Positions 1 to 8,576 of a stretch of 34,904 nt of DNA are shown here, one piece after another. The DNA lies in NCBI GenBank assembly GCA_900313925.1, contig OMTF01000004.1:1-34904 (forward strand), written 5' to 3'. The notes below the pieces were generated by a model. It worked only from the letters and a program-made list of their open reading frames with translations. It was not told where the DNA came from and did no database searches. Within the stretch, counting starts at the first letter, position 1; each line of letters opens with the position of its first letter. The position numbers and the translations under genes are program-made. The DNA is from an uncultured Eubacteriales bacterium. GTDB lineage: Bacteria > Bacillota > Clostridia > Oscillospirales > Oscillospiraceae.

Positions 1-126
1 TTTTCCAAACAGCTGCTGGTATATAATCGCAGGGAATATAACCACTTCCCCATGCGTCCTCTCGGCTGGAAATCACCTCATACAGTCCTTCAGGAATTTA
101 TTCGTTGGAGTGTAACATATGTTTGA
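1..126 (+). pseudogene. C-terminal tail of an integrase-core (DDE) transposase, cut by the window edge
   Basis: Reading frame 1 is open from the first base to a TGA at 124-126 and encodes about 41 residues. The peptide contains YNRREYNHFPMRPLGWKSP followed by a VLQEF segment. That matches the end of rve-type transposases (IS3/IS481-like), where an N-rich tyrosine segment leads into a RPLGWKSP box just before the C-terminus. The start lies outside the window, so I cannot tell whether the element is intact or a remnant, nor fix the IS family. It places a mobile element directly upstream of the SpoIID-like gene. Confidence 0.6.
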
Positions 127-317
127 CAAACCTACAGACTAGCAACTGCATGGCTTTTGTTTATAGCTTTGTTTATCTCTAGATATTTTATTATTAGCCG
201 TTACATGCTAATATATTCTATTATCTATCGGTATTAAATTTATATCTTTTGATTTCATGCACTTTTGCAAAAACTTTTTTCATTGAGATGAAAAAAATAA
301 TTACCTGAGGAATCACT
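127..317. other. AT-rich leader between the transposase tail and the SpoIID-like gene
   Basis: No credible gene lies here. The stretch is very AT-rich and ends in a GAGG ribosome binding site about 7 bases before the GTG start at 318. No clear -35/-10 pair can be named. No terminal inverted repeat of the upstream element could be identified by eye. Confidence 0.4.
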
Positions 318-2639
318 GTGAAAAAAACTTTAGCAATTGGATGCATTATTGCATTACTCGTTATAAGCCTTGTAACAAACATTTTTGCGTTTGAAATATC
401 CGATCTCTTTAATAATCAAAGCTCTGAAGAGATAACAAAAGAGGAATTTTCAAATGCATGTAATGTATTGTCTAATGCTGGAATATTAAAAGATATAGAT
501 ACTTTCGATAGTTCTAATCAAAATTTAACACGTGCAATGTTGGTTGCCTTTCTTGGGCGGCTTTCCGGAGAATCAGATCTCCTTAAATATGTCGCTAAGC
601 AGGATATAAATATGTACTTGACTAAAAACGTTGAGAGCTTAAACATTGTAACAATAAAAGCGGGACAGGAATTTATATTAATTGATAGGACAGATAACTG
701 GTATAAAGTCGAATTTGGAAATAAACAGGGTTATATTCCAGATACACAGATAGATAGCAGCATTAACATTTATTCAGATGTAGATGCTTTCGCATATTAC
801 ATGCCTTATTTATCATGGGCTATTAAAAATGACATTATTACGTTATCTGATAGTTTTTCTTTTTCTCCGGATAATTATATAACGCGGGAGGCTTTTTGTT
901 TTTATTTGCAACAATATTTAAAATATAAAGGGATTATTTCTAAAAGTGGCAATCAGGAAGTCCTTAGCATCGATGTATCTATTCGTGACGAAGGATACAT
1001 CGATAGCATTTATTATAATTCCGTAATATCCGCTCTTAATAATGGGTATATTCGTGCAGATAGTAATGGAAATGTAAACCCCAAAAAATATATAACAAGA
1101 AAGCAAGCCATATTTTTCTTAGCGTCTTTATACAATGACATTAATAGCTCAAATAAAGAGGTCACAGCCAATAATCCCACTGTGCTTGATAGGACATCTT
1201 TTACAGATGGAGCTAAATATGAAAACATTACTGCACCCGCATCAGAAATAAAAGTTGGTCTATATTATGGTGATCATATGCTATCTGTTGCTAATTTTTC
1301 TAATTCTATCGGAACAGGATTCCGTATCGGTTTCTATAATGAAGACGGATTCATTCCTATTATAGATACTAGCTTAGAAAGTATTTCCATAATTGCTGAG
1401 AAGCAAAATAATATAGATGCAGACAGTGTCTATTACCCTTATCACTTGATAGTAGCTACTAATTATATATCATATGCTGAAGCTGCCGAAGCAGCTTCAG
1501 CATATGAAAACTCTTTCGTTGGCTATATTTACGGTTACTATAAGATTTTATTCGGGTTTTACGGCTCCCAGGAAAGTGCAACTATTGCTTTAAATAATTT
1601 GAAATATGCAGATGCGAAAAGTAAAAATATTAGGCTTCAAGATAAAGAATTGAAAAGTTATAACATTAACATTGATGTATATTCGCCTGGTGATAATAGC
1701 TTTGTTGTTTTGGACAGTACTTCTTACCCGGTACTCGTAATTAACTCAACAAGCATATCCTCTATTATCATTAAGCCTGACTTATTCGAAGGATATGCGG
1801 AAACTTGGCTATCAGGGTATAAGTACTGTGGCACTTTCAAATTGTCACGATATAATTCTTATCTTTCAGTAATAAATGTTATTGATGTTGAAAATTACGT
1901 AAAAGGCGTTCTTCCTTACGAAATGGAGTCGGGTTGGCCTACAGAAGCTTTGAAGGCGCAAGCCGTCTGCATACGCTCCTATGCAATGACACATCTTAAT
2001 GATTATATTGAATGGGGTTTTGATTTAACAGATAATGTTGAAAGCCAAGTTTATCGAGGCACGACGAATGCTCAACCAGATACGGATGCAGCTGTTGATG
2101 CCACATGCGGGCAATATTTAAGATACGAAGGAAATATTTGCAATGCAATGTATTCTTCTTCCGATGGAGGGTCTACAGAATCTTTCTGTAATATTTTTTC
2201 AGTAAAATTGCCGTATCTAACAGGAATACAGGATCCATTTGAGTCTAGTACGGCAATGGATTATTATAATAAAAAATGGTCATATACACGAACCGGTGAA
2301 GACTTACAAAATAATTTATCCACATTGGGATTTAACCTCAGTAATATTACTGCCGTTAAAATAAATCTTTCCGAAACAAATAATGTTATTCGGGTGAACC
2401 TCTTCGATGATTCCGGCGCTTTGTTAAGTCTTAGTAAAGATAAAATTCGCTCTTTTTTAGACCTCCCTAGTTGCCATTTCACCTGTACACAAAATAATAA
2501 CTCTTTTGTATTTTCTGGTGGAGGCTGGGGACATAATGTCGGCATGAGCCAATGGGGCGCTTATATTATGGCAAAAGAATACGGTTATTCATATACAGAC
2601 ATTCTTTGCTTTTATTTTCAGGGGGCTTATGTTATGTAA
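318..2639 (+). CDS. Secreted SLH/SH3/SpoIID-domain cell-wall protein
   Basis: This 773-residue exported protein is probably a peptidoglycan-associated factor of the SpoIID/LytB family. The GTG start follows a GAGG site. Residues 1-24 form a signal peptide. Residues about 40-95, 150-205 and 220-272 resemble S-layer-homology repeats (each with an ITR or LTR motif), which normally bind secondary wall polymer. An SH3-like segment (about 97-147, with the DNWYKVEFGNKQGYI motif) sits between the first two. A SPOR-like region follows around 375-430. The SpoIID domain occupies the C-terminal third (VLPYEMESGWPTEALKAQAV, then GGWGHNVGMSQWGAY near the end). Family members include the sporulation lytic transglycosylase SpoIID. 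The SLH repeats and vegetative neighbours queA-tgt argue that this one is not SpoIID itself. In many Firmicutes a SpoIID paralogue sits between ruvB and queA, which fits this position. Catalytic activity is not established from sequence. Confidence 0.85.
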   Translation: MKKTLAIGCIIALLVISLVTNIFAFEISDLFNNQSSEEITKEEFSNACNVLSNAGILKDIDTFDSSNQNLTRAMLVAFLGRLSGESDLLKYVAKQDINMYLTKNVESLNIVTIKAGQEFILIDRTDNWYKVEFGNKQGYIPDTQIDSSINIYSDVDAFAYYMPYLSWAIKNDIITLSDSFSFSPDNYITREAFCFYLQQYLKYKGIISKSGNQEVLSIDVSIRDEGYIDSIYYNSVISALNNGYIRADSNGNVNPKKYITRKQAIFFLASLYNDINSSNKEVTANNPTVLDRTSFTDGAKYENITAPASEIKVGLYYGDHMLSVANFSNSIGTGFRIGFYNEDGFIPIIDTSLESISIIAEKQNNIDADSVYYPYHLIVATNYISYAEAAEAASAYENSFVGYIYGYYKILFGFYGSQESATIALNNLKYADAKSKNIRLQDKELKSYNINIDVYSPGDNSFVVLDSTSYPVLVINSTSISSIIIKPDLFEGYAETWLSGYKYCGTFKLSRYNSYLSVINVIDVENYVKGVLPYEMESGWPTEALKAQAVCIRSYAMTHLNDYIEWGFDLTDNVESQVYRGTTNAQPDTDAAVDATCGQYLRYEGNICNAMYSSSDGGSTESFCNIFSVKLPYLTGIQDPFESSTAMDYYNKKWSYTRTGEDLQNNLSTLGFNLSNITAVKINLSETNNVIRVNLFDDSGALLSLSKDKIRSFLDLPSCHFTCTQNNNSFVFSGGGWGHNVGMSQWGAYIMAKEYGYSYTDILCFYFQGAYVM
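1470..1507. repeat. Perfect 17-bp hairpin inside the SpoIID-like gene
   Basis: The arm at 1470-1486 (starting with CATATGCTGAAGCTGC at 1471) is the exact reverse complement of 1491-1507, around a 4-base CGAA loop. It lies in frame and encodes an Ala/Glu-rich stretch (YAEAAEAASAYE) in the SPOR-like region. It is far stronger than expected by chance inside a coding region. No T-tract follows, so it is not an ordinary intrinsic terminator. Confidence 0.85.
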
Positions 2640-2692
2640 TTTCGTTTTGCCTTTATTTCTTTCTTTTTCTAGAATTATTATAGGAGCCAATG

Positions 2693-3718
2693 ATGAACAA
2701 ATCCGATTTCTACTATGAGCTACCCGAAGAACTTATTGCTCAGACACCATTACAAAAACGGGATACATCCCGTTTAATGCTGCTTGATAAACGAACAGGT
2801 CAAATACAACATAGCCATTTTTATAATCTGCCCGATTTCCTAAAAAAGGGCGACTGCCTGGTAATGAATGACTCGCGTGTACTTCCAGCAAGGTTAATTG
2901 GCAGGAAAAAATATACAGGAGGCCACATTGAGCTGCTTTTATTGCGTAACATCGACTCACATCGGTGGGAATGCCTTGTAAAGCCAGGAAAAAAGATAAA
3001 AATGGGAACAAAGCTAGTGTTTGGTGACAATGAACTTGAAGGAACAATTGTTGACGTCATAGAAGGCGGCAATAGAATCGTTGAGTTTAAATATAGTGGT
3101 ATTTTCATGGAAGTTCTTGAAAAACTAGGTAAAACTCCTCTGCCGCCTTATATTAAAAAGGAGCTTGATGATCCTGAACGTTATCAAACTGTTTATTCAA
3201 AAGAACTTGGTAGCGCAGCTGCTCCAACTGCTGGTCTTCATTTTACTAAAGAGCTTCTTTCACGTGTTGAAGAAAATGGTGTAAAAATCTGCTACTTAAC
3301 TTTGCACGTAGGTCTTGGAACATTTCGCCCTGTTAAGGAAACGCAGATAGAAGAGCATCTAATGCATTCCGAATTCTGTACTATTAGTAAGGATTCTGCC
3401 GAAATTGTTAATTCGACGATACAAGATGGAGGCAGAATCATTTCTGTCGGAACCACGTCCTGCCGAACTCTTGAGAGCTTTGCTGATGGCGACGGCTATG
3501 TTCAACCGGGCTCTCATTGGACAGATATATTTATTTATCCAGGTTACCAGTTCAAAATAGTCAATGCATTGATAACCAATTTTCATCTGCCAGAGTCAAC
3601 TCTAATCATGCTAGTTTCCGCATTAGCAGGGCGAGAAAATATCTTAAATGCATACCACGTTGCAGTTAATGAACGGTATCGTTTCTTCTCTTTTGGAGAT
3701 GCAATGTTTATAAGATAA
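2693..3718 (+). CDS. queA: S-adenosylmethionine:tRNA ribosyltransferase-isomerase QueA
   Basis: QueA transfers and isomerises the ribosyl group of SAM onto preQ1-modified tRNA, giving epoxyqueuosine at the wobble base of GUN-anticodon tRNAs. The 341-residue product has the family's usual length. It carries the typical start ([15 protein letters not shown]), the motif [11 protein letters not shown], and the highly conserved [14 protein letters not shown] and [15 protein letters not shown] segments. Two ATGs stand in tandem at 2690 and 2693. The second is preferred because the AGGAG at 2682-2686 is then 6 bases away rather than 3. It lies 43 bases upstream of tgt, which acts earlier in the same pathway, so the two are almost certainly cotranscribed. 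Confidence 0.97.
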   Translation: MNKSDFYYELPEELIAQTPLQKRDTSRLMLLDKRTGQIQHSHFYNLPDFLKKGDCLVMNDSRVLPARLIGRKKYTGGHIELLLLRNIDSHRWECLVKPGKKIKMGTKLVFGDNELEGTIVDVIEGGNRIVEFKYSGIFMEVLEKLGKTPLPPYIKKELDDPERYQTVYSKELGSAAAPTAGLHFTKELLSRVEENGVKICYLTLHVGLGTFRPVKETQIEEHLMHSEFCTISKDSAEIVNSTIQDGGRIISVGTTSCRTLESFADGDGYVQPGSHWTDIFIYPGYQFKIVNALITNFHLPESTLIMLVSALAGRENILNAYHVAVNERYRFFSFGDAMFIR

Positions 3719-3761
3719 CACAACGGTTTATTACCATATTATCTTAGGAGAAATATTAATA

Positions 3762-4892
3762 ATGTTTAAGCTGTTGACAACCGATAGGAAGGCTAGACTT
3801 GGCGTGTTTACATGTCCTCATGGCACCGTGCAGACTCCTGTATTTATGAATATAGGAACGCAAGCCGCGATAAAAGGCGGACTTTCGGCAAAAGATCTCG
3901 AAATTATTGGGTGCCAAATTGAGCTGTCTAATACATATCATCTTCATTTGCGTCCAGGAGAGGAAATTATAAAAGAATTGGGAGGTCTCCATAAGTTTAT
4001 GCATTGGAATGGACCAATTCTCACTGACAGCGGTGGATTTCAAATTTTCTCCCTTGCATCCTTACGCAAAATTACAGATGACGGCGTATATTTTAATTCT
4101 CATATCGATGGCCATTCGATATTTATGAGCCCGGAAGAAAGCATGCGGATACAAGCAGCTCTTGGCTCTGATATTGCTATGGCTTTTGATGAGTGTGTAA
4201 AAATACCTGCACCGCATAAATATGTAGAAGAGTCTGCTCAAAGAACTTACCGTTGGCTACTCCGCTGCAAAACCGCACTCGATAAATATAAAGATTCTGA
4301 CAATTCCGTCAATCCTGGTCAGATGCTTTTCGGTATTAATCAAGGTGCAGTTTTCAAGGACATACGTATTGAAAACATGAAGAAAATCTCCGAATTAGAC
4401 CTCCAGGGTTACGCAATAGGAGGATTAGCTGTAGGGGAAACTCATAGTGAAATGTATGACGTCATATCTGCCGTCGAAGAATTTATGCCATATGAACGTC
4501 CGCGATATCTTATGGGAGTTGGTACGCCCTCTAACATAATTGAATGCGTTTCTCGCGGAGTGGATTTTTTCGATTGTGTCATGCCTGCAAGAAATGGTCG
4601 CCATGGTCATTTGTTTACATGGAATGGAATTATCAATATTAAAAATGAACGCTACCAGAATGACGAAATGCCCTTAGAAGACAAATGTGAATGTCCATGT
4701 TGCCGTTCTTATTCAAGGGCATACATTCATCATTTGTTCAAAGCTGGTGAAATTTTGGGGCTGCGTCTAGCCGTTATTCATAATCTTTATTTTTATAATA
4801 AATTAATGGAAAGAATCCGGAAGGAGATTGAAATGCATCATTTTGATGTTTTTCGTAAAGAGTATGTAGAGATATTAGATAGAAGAATTTAG
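3762..4892 (+). CDS. tgt: Queuine/preQ1 tRNA-guanine transglycosylase Tgt
   Basis: Tgt swaps guanine 34 for preQ1 in Asn, Asp, His and Tyr tRNAs by a double-displacement reaction. The 376-residue protein is standard length. The LTDSGGFQIFSL motif contains the conserved Asp89. PARNGRHGHLFT (usually PTRNGRHG) marks the tRNA-binding and nucleophile region, preceded by FDCVMP. Near residue 310 a CECPCC cluster followed by a histidine (YIHHLF) forms the structural zinc site. An AGGAG at 3746-3750 serves the ATG. It follows queA, whose product modifies the base Tgt inserts. Confidence 0.97.
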   Translation: MFKLLTTDRKARLGVFTCPHGTVQTPVFMNIGTQAAIKGGLSAKDLEIIGCQIELSNTYHLHLRPGEEIIKELGGLHKFMHWNGPILTDSGGFQIFSLASLRKITDDGVYFNSHIDGHSIFMSPEESMRIQAALGSDIAMAFDECVKIPAPHKYVEESAQRTYRWLLRCKTALDKYKDSDNSVNPGQMLFGINQGAVFKDIRIENMKKISELDLQGYAIGGLAVGETHSEMYDVISAVEEFMPYERPRYLMGVGTPSNIIECVSRGVDFFDCVMPARNGRHGHLFTWNGIINIKNERYQNDEMPLEDKCECPCCRSYSRAYIHHLFKAGEILGLRLAVIHNLYFYNKLMERIRKEIEMHHFDVFRKEYVEILDRRI

Positions 4893-5042
4893 TAATTTTC
4901 TTTTTTTCTTATAATATTTTTCAAACTCGAATCAAATATCGAAAACTTCCTGAATTTCACTGCTTATTGCTGAAAAACTCTTGAAAATAATTATATTGTA
5001 TGTTATTTTATTGTGGCAATTTTATGGAAGGATGAATTATTA

Positions 5043-5276
5043 ATGACTTTGCAATTAATATTAACTATATTACAAGTATTATCCGGCATTGTAGTTACCA
5101 TTATTGTTTTAATGCAGAGCGGAAAGAGCGCCGGACTGTCCAGTGCCATATCCGGCAGCTCAGAAACTTACCTATCTCAGGGTAAAGCGAAAACGACCGA
5201 TCAGAAACTTGCATCTATGACAAAATGGTTCGCTTTGGCTTTTGTAATTCTAACATTATCTCTTCATTTTGTTTAA
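5043..5276 (+). CDS. secG: Preprotein translocase subunit SecG
   Basis: This 77-residue membrane protein fits SecG, the small accessory subunit of the SecYEG channel. Two hydrophobic segments (about residues 2-22 and 55-75) flank the diagnostic cytosolic loop IVLMQSGKSAGLSSAISG, which matches the family motif LQ-x-GK-x-AGL-x-x-A. An upstream in-frame GTG at 5013 would add ten residues. The ATG at 5043 is preferred because an AAGGA (5028-5032) precedes it and the extension is polar, unlike SecG N-termini. The gap of 150 bases after tgt is AT-rich. The slot downstream of tgt is more often held by yajC. Confidence 0.9.
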   Translation: MTLQLILTILQVLSGIVVTIIVLMQSGKSAGLSSAISGSSETYLSQGKAKTTDQKLASMTKWFALAFVILTLSLHFV

Positions 5277-5323
5277 ATACGTTAAAGATTTTTCATCATC
5301 TGTTAGTGGGTAATTGAGAAATG

Positions 5324-5359
5324 AATCCGACAGCACCGTGTAGAAAGTGCTGTCGGATT
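5324..5359 (+). terminator. Hairpin terminator between secG and the opposing DUF436 gene
   Basis: A 13-bp perfect stem (5324-5336 with 5347-5359, core CCGACAGCAC) encloses a 10-base loop and is followed by an AT-rich run with scattered Ts. It sits between convergent genes and probably stops transcription from the plus strand. The T-tract is weak, so efficiency is uncertain. Confidence 0.75.
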
Positions 5360-5404
5360 ATTGATTGTATTAGTTTATTCTGATAATTCTTCTATAGACA
5401 GTTT

Positions 5405-5953
5405 TTATTTATATACTGCTCTTACGCCTCCTATGAGCTTAGGTCTGCTGTAGGCGGCGATTACAATGGCATTATAAATATGGTCATTGTAGAGACGGAT
5501 CGGAACCGCAACATTCTTCATATGCATCCCAATCATAGTAAGGCCGATATCCATTCCTAATGTTGCTTTAACTTCTTCCACAGCGACCGGATCTCTCATT
5601 GAGTCATATACCGCAGTTGCAAATGATCCGCCTGCTTTTGGAACAGGCCGAACCGAAACAATTTCATAGCAAAATTTTTCTGCAGTATCTCGTTCAACAA
5701 TTAAAGCGCGATTTAGATGTTCACAACATTGTGCTGCAATTGCTCCACCATGCTCTTTTATTATAGGTATAATCGCTTCCGCAACAGCTATACCTACTTC
5801 GGGTTCTGACCCCTTTCCTATCTTTATTCCCATTATTTCACTTGTTGAACAACCTACAACCACAACATTCCCAGGAGTAAAATTACCCGAATTAAAAACC
5901 TCTTCCATTGAACACTCTGCCTGCTTTTTGATTAAATCAAACATGGGAACCAC
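5405..5953 (-). CDS. DUF436 / TIGR01440 family protein (YwlG-like)
   Basis: This 182-residue protein belongs to the DUF436 (YwlG) family of unknown function. Recognisable features are the VVVGCSTSEIMG stretch, where a glycine-cysteine-serine-threonine-serine turn is invariant in the family, QCCEHLNRAL, VRPVPKAGGSFATAVY and the IGLTMIGMHMKNVAVP segment. The listed start is a GTG with a GGAAG site upstream; an ATG three codons later (MFDLIKK) is also possible. It is the last gene of the rpe-recR-RNase J operon, 27 bases after the RNase J gene. No function should be assigned beyond the family. Confidence 0.88.
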   Translation of the reverse strand: MVPMFDLIKKQAECSMEEVFNSGNFTPGNVVVVGCSTSEIMGIKIGKGSEPEVGIAVAEAIIPIIKEHGGAIAAQCCEHLNRALIVERDTAEKFCYEIVSVRPVPKAGGSFATAVYDSMRDPVAVEEVKATLGMDIGLTMIGMHMKNVAVPIRLYNDHIYNAIVIAAYSRPKLIGGVRAVYK

Positions 5954-5980
5954 AGCGCACTCTTCCGCCTTTCTATATAT

Positions 5981-7933
5981 TTAAATAACGATTTCTGTTA
6001 TGATCGGGATAATAATTGGATTCGACCTAAAATTTCTAAATAAATAGTTGGATAAATCCTCCTTTATCGTTTCTGAAAGACTCTGGTTATTAATAGTTTT
6101 TTTCGTTAGATGACCTTCAATTGCATCTAATGCGAGATATTTCAGTTCCTGAATAATACCGCTATCTTTATTATCATAAATAAATCCTTTCGTTATAATA
6201 CTCGGACCGTCAATAATTTCATTATTCTCTGAAATTGTAGCGGAAACAATGATAATTCCATCGGCAGCCAATCTGTGCTTTTCCGTTAGGACGTCCTTTC
6301 CAACTTCTTCCTTTCCTGTATTGTCGACCATTATTGCACCGGCTTTAACTGTACCTTTTATACGTATATTTTTTTCCGATATTTCAATAATGCTACCGTT
6401 AGATGCTATAATCGAATTTTTTGGTTCTACTCCCATATTTATCGCTAATTCTCGGTGCCTCACAAGCATTCTTTTTTCGCCGTGGATTGGAATGAAATAT
6501 TTAGGTTTTGTCAATGCGATAATCATCTTTTGATCTTCTTGCGAAGCATGTCCGGATACATGAAGGCTTGTCCTTTTATCATATATGACTTCTGCGCCTT
6601 TATGCACAAGTTCATCAATAATATGGCTGATCATCGTTTCGTTTCCAGGTATAGCAGAAGCAGAAATAATAATCCGATCATTTATGCCTATATCGATCTG
6701 CTTGTGTGATGAATACGCCATTCTATATAATGCGGACATATTTTCACCTTGACTGCCTGTAGAAATAATGCAGATTTGCTTGTCTGGATAATTGTGTGCC
6801 TTGCTTATATCAATCAGGCAATCATCTGGTATTGACATGTATCCTAGGACTGTTGCAACCCTAAGAATATTCTGTAGGCTTCTTCCGGTTACAGCGACTT
6901 TCCTATTATAATGAACCGCAAGATCAATAATCTGCTGAATTCGGTCTACGTTGGAAGCAAAAGTCGTAACAATAATTCTTTTCTCACAGCCCAAGAATAA
7001 TTTATTAAAGCCTTCCTTCACTTTACGCTCAGATTCCGTGTGGCCTTCTTTTTCAACGTTTGTAGAATCAGACAGCAATGCTAAAACTCCTTCGCGGCCA
7101 AGTTCTCCAAATCGCGTGAGATCTATCATGTCTCCATTTACCGGAGAAACATCAATTTTGAAATCACCCATGTGGACTATTGTTCCGATAGGCGTTTTTA
7201 TTGCAAATGCCACCGCATCGGATATGCTGTGGTTAACATGAATGAATTCAATTTCAAAACACCCCAAGCGAATTTTATCGCCTGCTTTTTTCGTAAATAT
7301 TTGTGTCGTATTTAATTCATTGCGTTCATCCAGCTTTATTTCAATTAGACCATTTGTAAGTGCGGTAGCATAGATTGGGACATTAATTTCCATAATAAAA
7401 TATGGTAAGGCGCCGATATGATCTTCATGTCCATGCGTGATAACGAGTCCACGGATTTTGTTTTTTCTTTCTTTTAGATAAGTGAAGTCTGGGATAACCA
7501 CATCAACCCCGAACATATCCTGTTCGGGAAAGCCAATACCACAGTCAACGACAATTATATCTCCGCCATACTCATAGGCAGTCATGTTTTTTCCAATTTC
7601 ATCAAGGCCGCCCAATGGTATTATCTTCAATTTTTTATTACTACTTTTACCGTTTCTAGTTCTTTCCGTGCCTATATGGATTTTATTTTCCTTTGCAGTT
7701 TTTTTCTGGCCGTTCACCTTAAGTTTTTTAGAATACTCCGTTTCAGTCTTTGTCTGTTTTCTAGATAGATTAATATTTCCGCTCTCTTTCATTTTATATT
7801 TTTTTGCATTGTCTCTTTCTTTGTTTGAAGAGACCTTGCGCACAGAATAATTTGAAGGAGCACTTCTAACTTTTTTCGCGCTATTTAGAATCTGATCCGT
7901 TCGCGTACTTTTTTTCTCCGATTTCGTATTCAT
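5981..7933 (-). CDS. rnj: Ribonuclease J with a long basic N-terminal extension
   Basis: RNase J is a metallo-beta-lactamase/beta-CASP ribonuclease with 5'-to-3' exonuclease and endonuclease activity, central to mRNA decay and rRNA maturation in Firmicutes. The catalytic core begins around residue 102 (KLKIIPLGGLDEIGKNM). The metal site THGHEDHIGALP spans about 166-177. Later come HMGDFKID, the TGSQGE motif of the beta-CASP domain, SGHASQEDQK and PIHGEKRML. At 650 residues it is about 95 longer than the usual 555. The extra part is residues 1-100, rich in Lys, Arg, Ser and Asn, probably disordered and possibly RNA-binding (inference). It lies 23 bases downstream of recR in an operon. Confidence 0.96.
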   Translation of the reverse strand: MNTKSEKKSTRTDQILNSAKKVRSAPSNYSVRKVSSNKERDNAKKYKMKESGNINLSRKQTKTETEYSKKLKVNGQKKTAKENKIHIGTERTRNGKSSNKKLKIIPLGGLDEIGKNMTAYEYGGDIIVVDCGIGFPEQDMFGVDVVIPDFTYLKERKNKIRGLVITHGHEDHIGALPYFIMEINVPIYATALTNGLIEIKLDERNELNTTQIFTKKAGDKIRLGCFEIEFIHVNHSISDAVAFAIKTPIGTIVHMGDFKIDVSPVNGDMIDLTRFGELGREGVLALLSDSTNVEKEGHTESERKVKEGFNKLFLGCEKRIIVTTFASNVDRIQQIIDLAVHYNRKVAVTGRSLQNILRVATVLGYMSIPDDCLIDISKAHNYPDKQICIISTGSQGENMSALYRMAYSSHKQIDIGINDRIIISASAIPGNETMISHIIDELVHKGAEVIYDKRTSLHVSGHASQEDQKMIIALTKPKYFIPIHGEKRMLVRHRELAINMGVEPKNSIIASNGSIIEISEKNIRIKGTVKAGAIMVDNTGKEEVGKDVLTEKHRLAADGIIIVSATISENNEIIDGPSIITKGFIYDNKDSGIIQELKYLALDAIEGHLTKKTINNQSLSETIKEDLSNYLFRNFRSNPIIIPIITEIVI

Positions 7934-7956
7934 GTATTCTCCATAATATTATAATA

Positions 7957-8556
7957 TTAAATCTCAATTCTGCCTTCCAAGGCTCTGGTCAAGGTTGCTT
8001 CGTCCGTAAACTCTAAATTCGATCCAACTGGAACGCCATAGGCAAGCCTTGTAATTTTCATTCCATAAGGTTTCAAAAGTCTAGAGATGTATAACGCGGT
8101 TGTTTCCCCTTCAGTATCCGGATTTGTCGCCATGATGATCTCTTTTACACTTCCGTTATTTACTCTATCAATTAATTCCTGTATTTTTATGTCTCCGGGG
8201 CCAATGCGGTTAGCCGGCGAAAGTACACCGTGCAGAACATGGTAAACACCTTTATACTCATGGCTCTTTTCAATCGAGAAAACGTCTTTAGGCTCAGAAA
8301 CTACACAAATAATTTCCTTATCTCGCGTATCGCTAGCGCAGATGGGGCAAATATCATCTTCACTCAAGTTCTGGCAGATTTTGCATCTTCTAATATTTCT
8401 TTTTGCTTGCATAATAGCATTAGCAAAGTTTTCCGCTTCTTCATAGTTCATTGTGAGTACATAAAAAGCAAGTCTCTGTGCGCTCTTTTTTCCTATACCT
8501 GGCAAAGAAGCAAATTTTTCAATTAAAACATCTAAAGTATTAGGATAAAAGCCCAT
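7957..8556 (-). CDS. recR: Recombination mediator RecR
   Basis: RecR acts with RecO (and RecF) to load RecA onto SSB-coated single-stranded DNA during gap repair. The 199-residue product is standard length. A helix-hairpin-helix (LPGIGKKSAQRLAFYVL, about 18-34) is followed by a four-cysteine zinc finger (C58, C61, C70, C73). The Toprim domain has IIMATNPDTEGETTALYI. The C-terminus (RLAYGVPVGSNLEFTDEATL) is the conserved Walker B-like end. A GGAGG site precedes the ATG. dnaX and ybaB, its usual partners, are absent here; it instead follows rpe by 20 bases. Confidence 0.97.
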   Translation of the reverse strand: MGFYPNTLDVLIEKFASLPGIGKKSAQRLAFYVLTMNYEEAENFANAIMQAKRNIRRCKICQNLSEDDICPICASDTRDKEIICVVSEPKDVFSIEKSHEYKGVYHVLHGVLSPANRIGPGDIKIQELIDRVNNGSVKEIIMATNPDTEGETTALYISRLLKPYGMKITRLAYGVPVGSNLEFTDEATLTRALEGRIEI

Positions 8557-8576
8557 ATTTCCTCCTGAATCTACTT

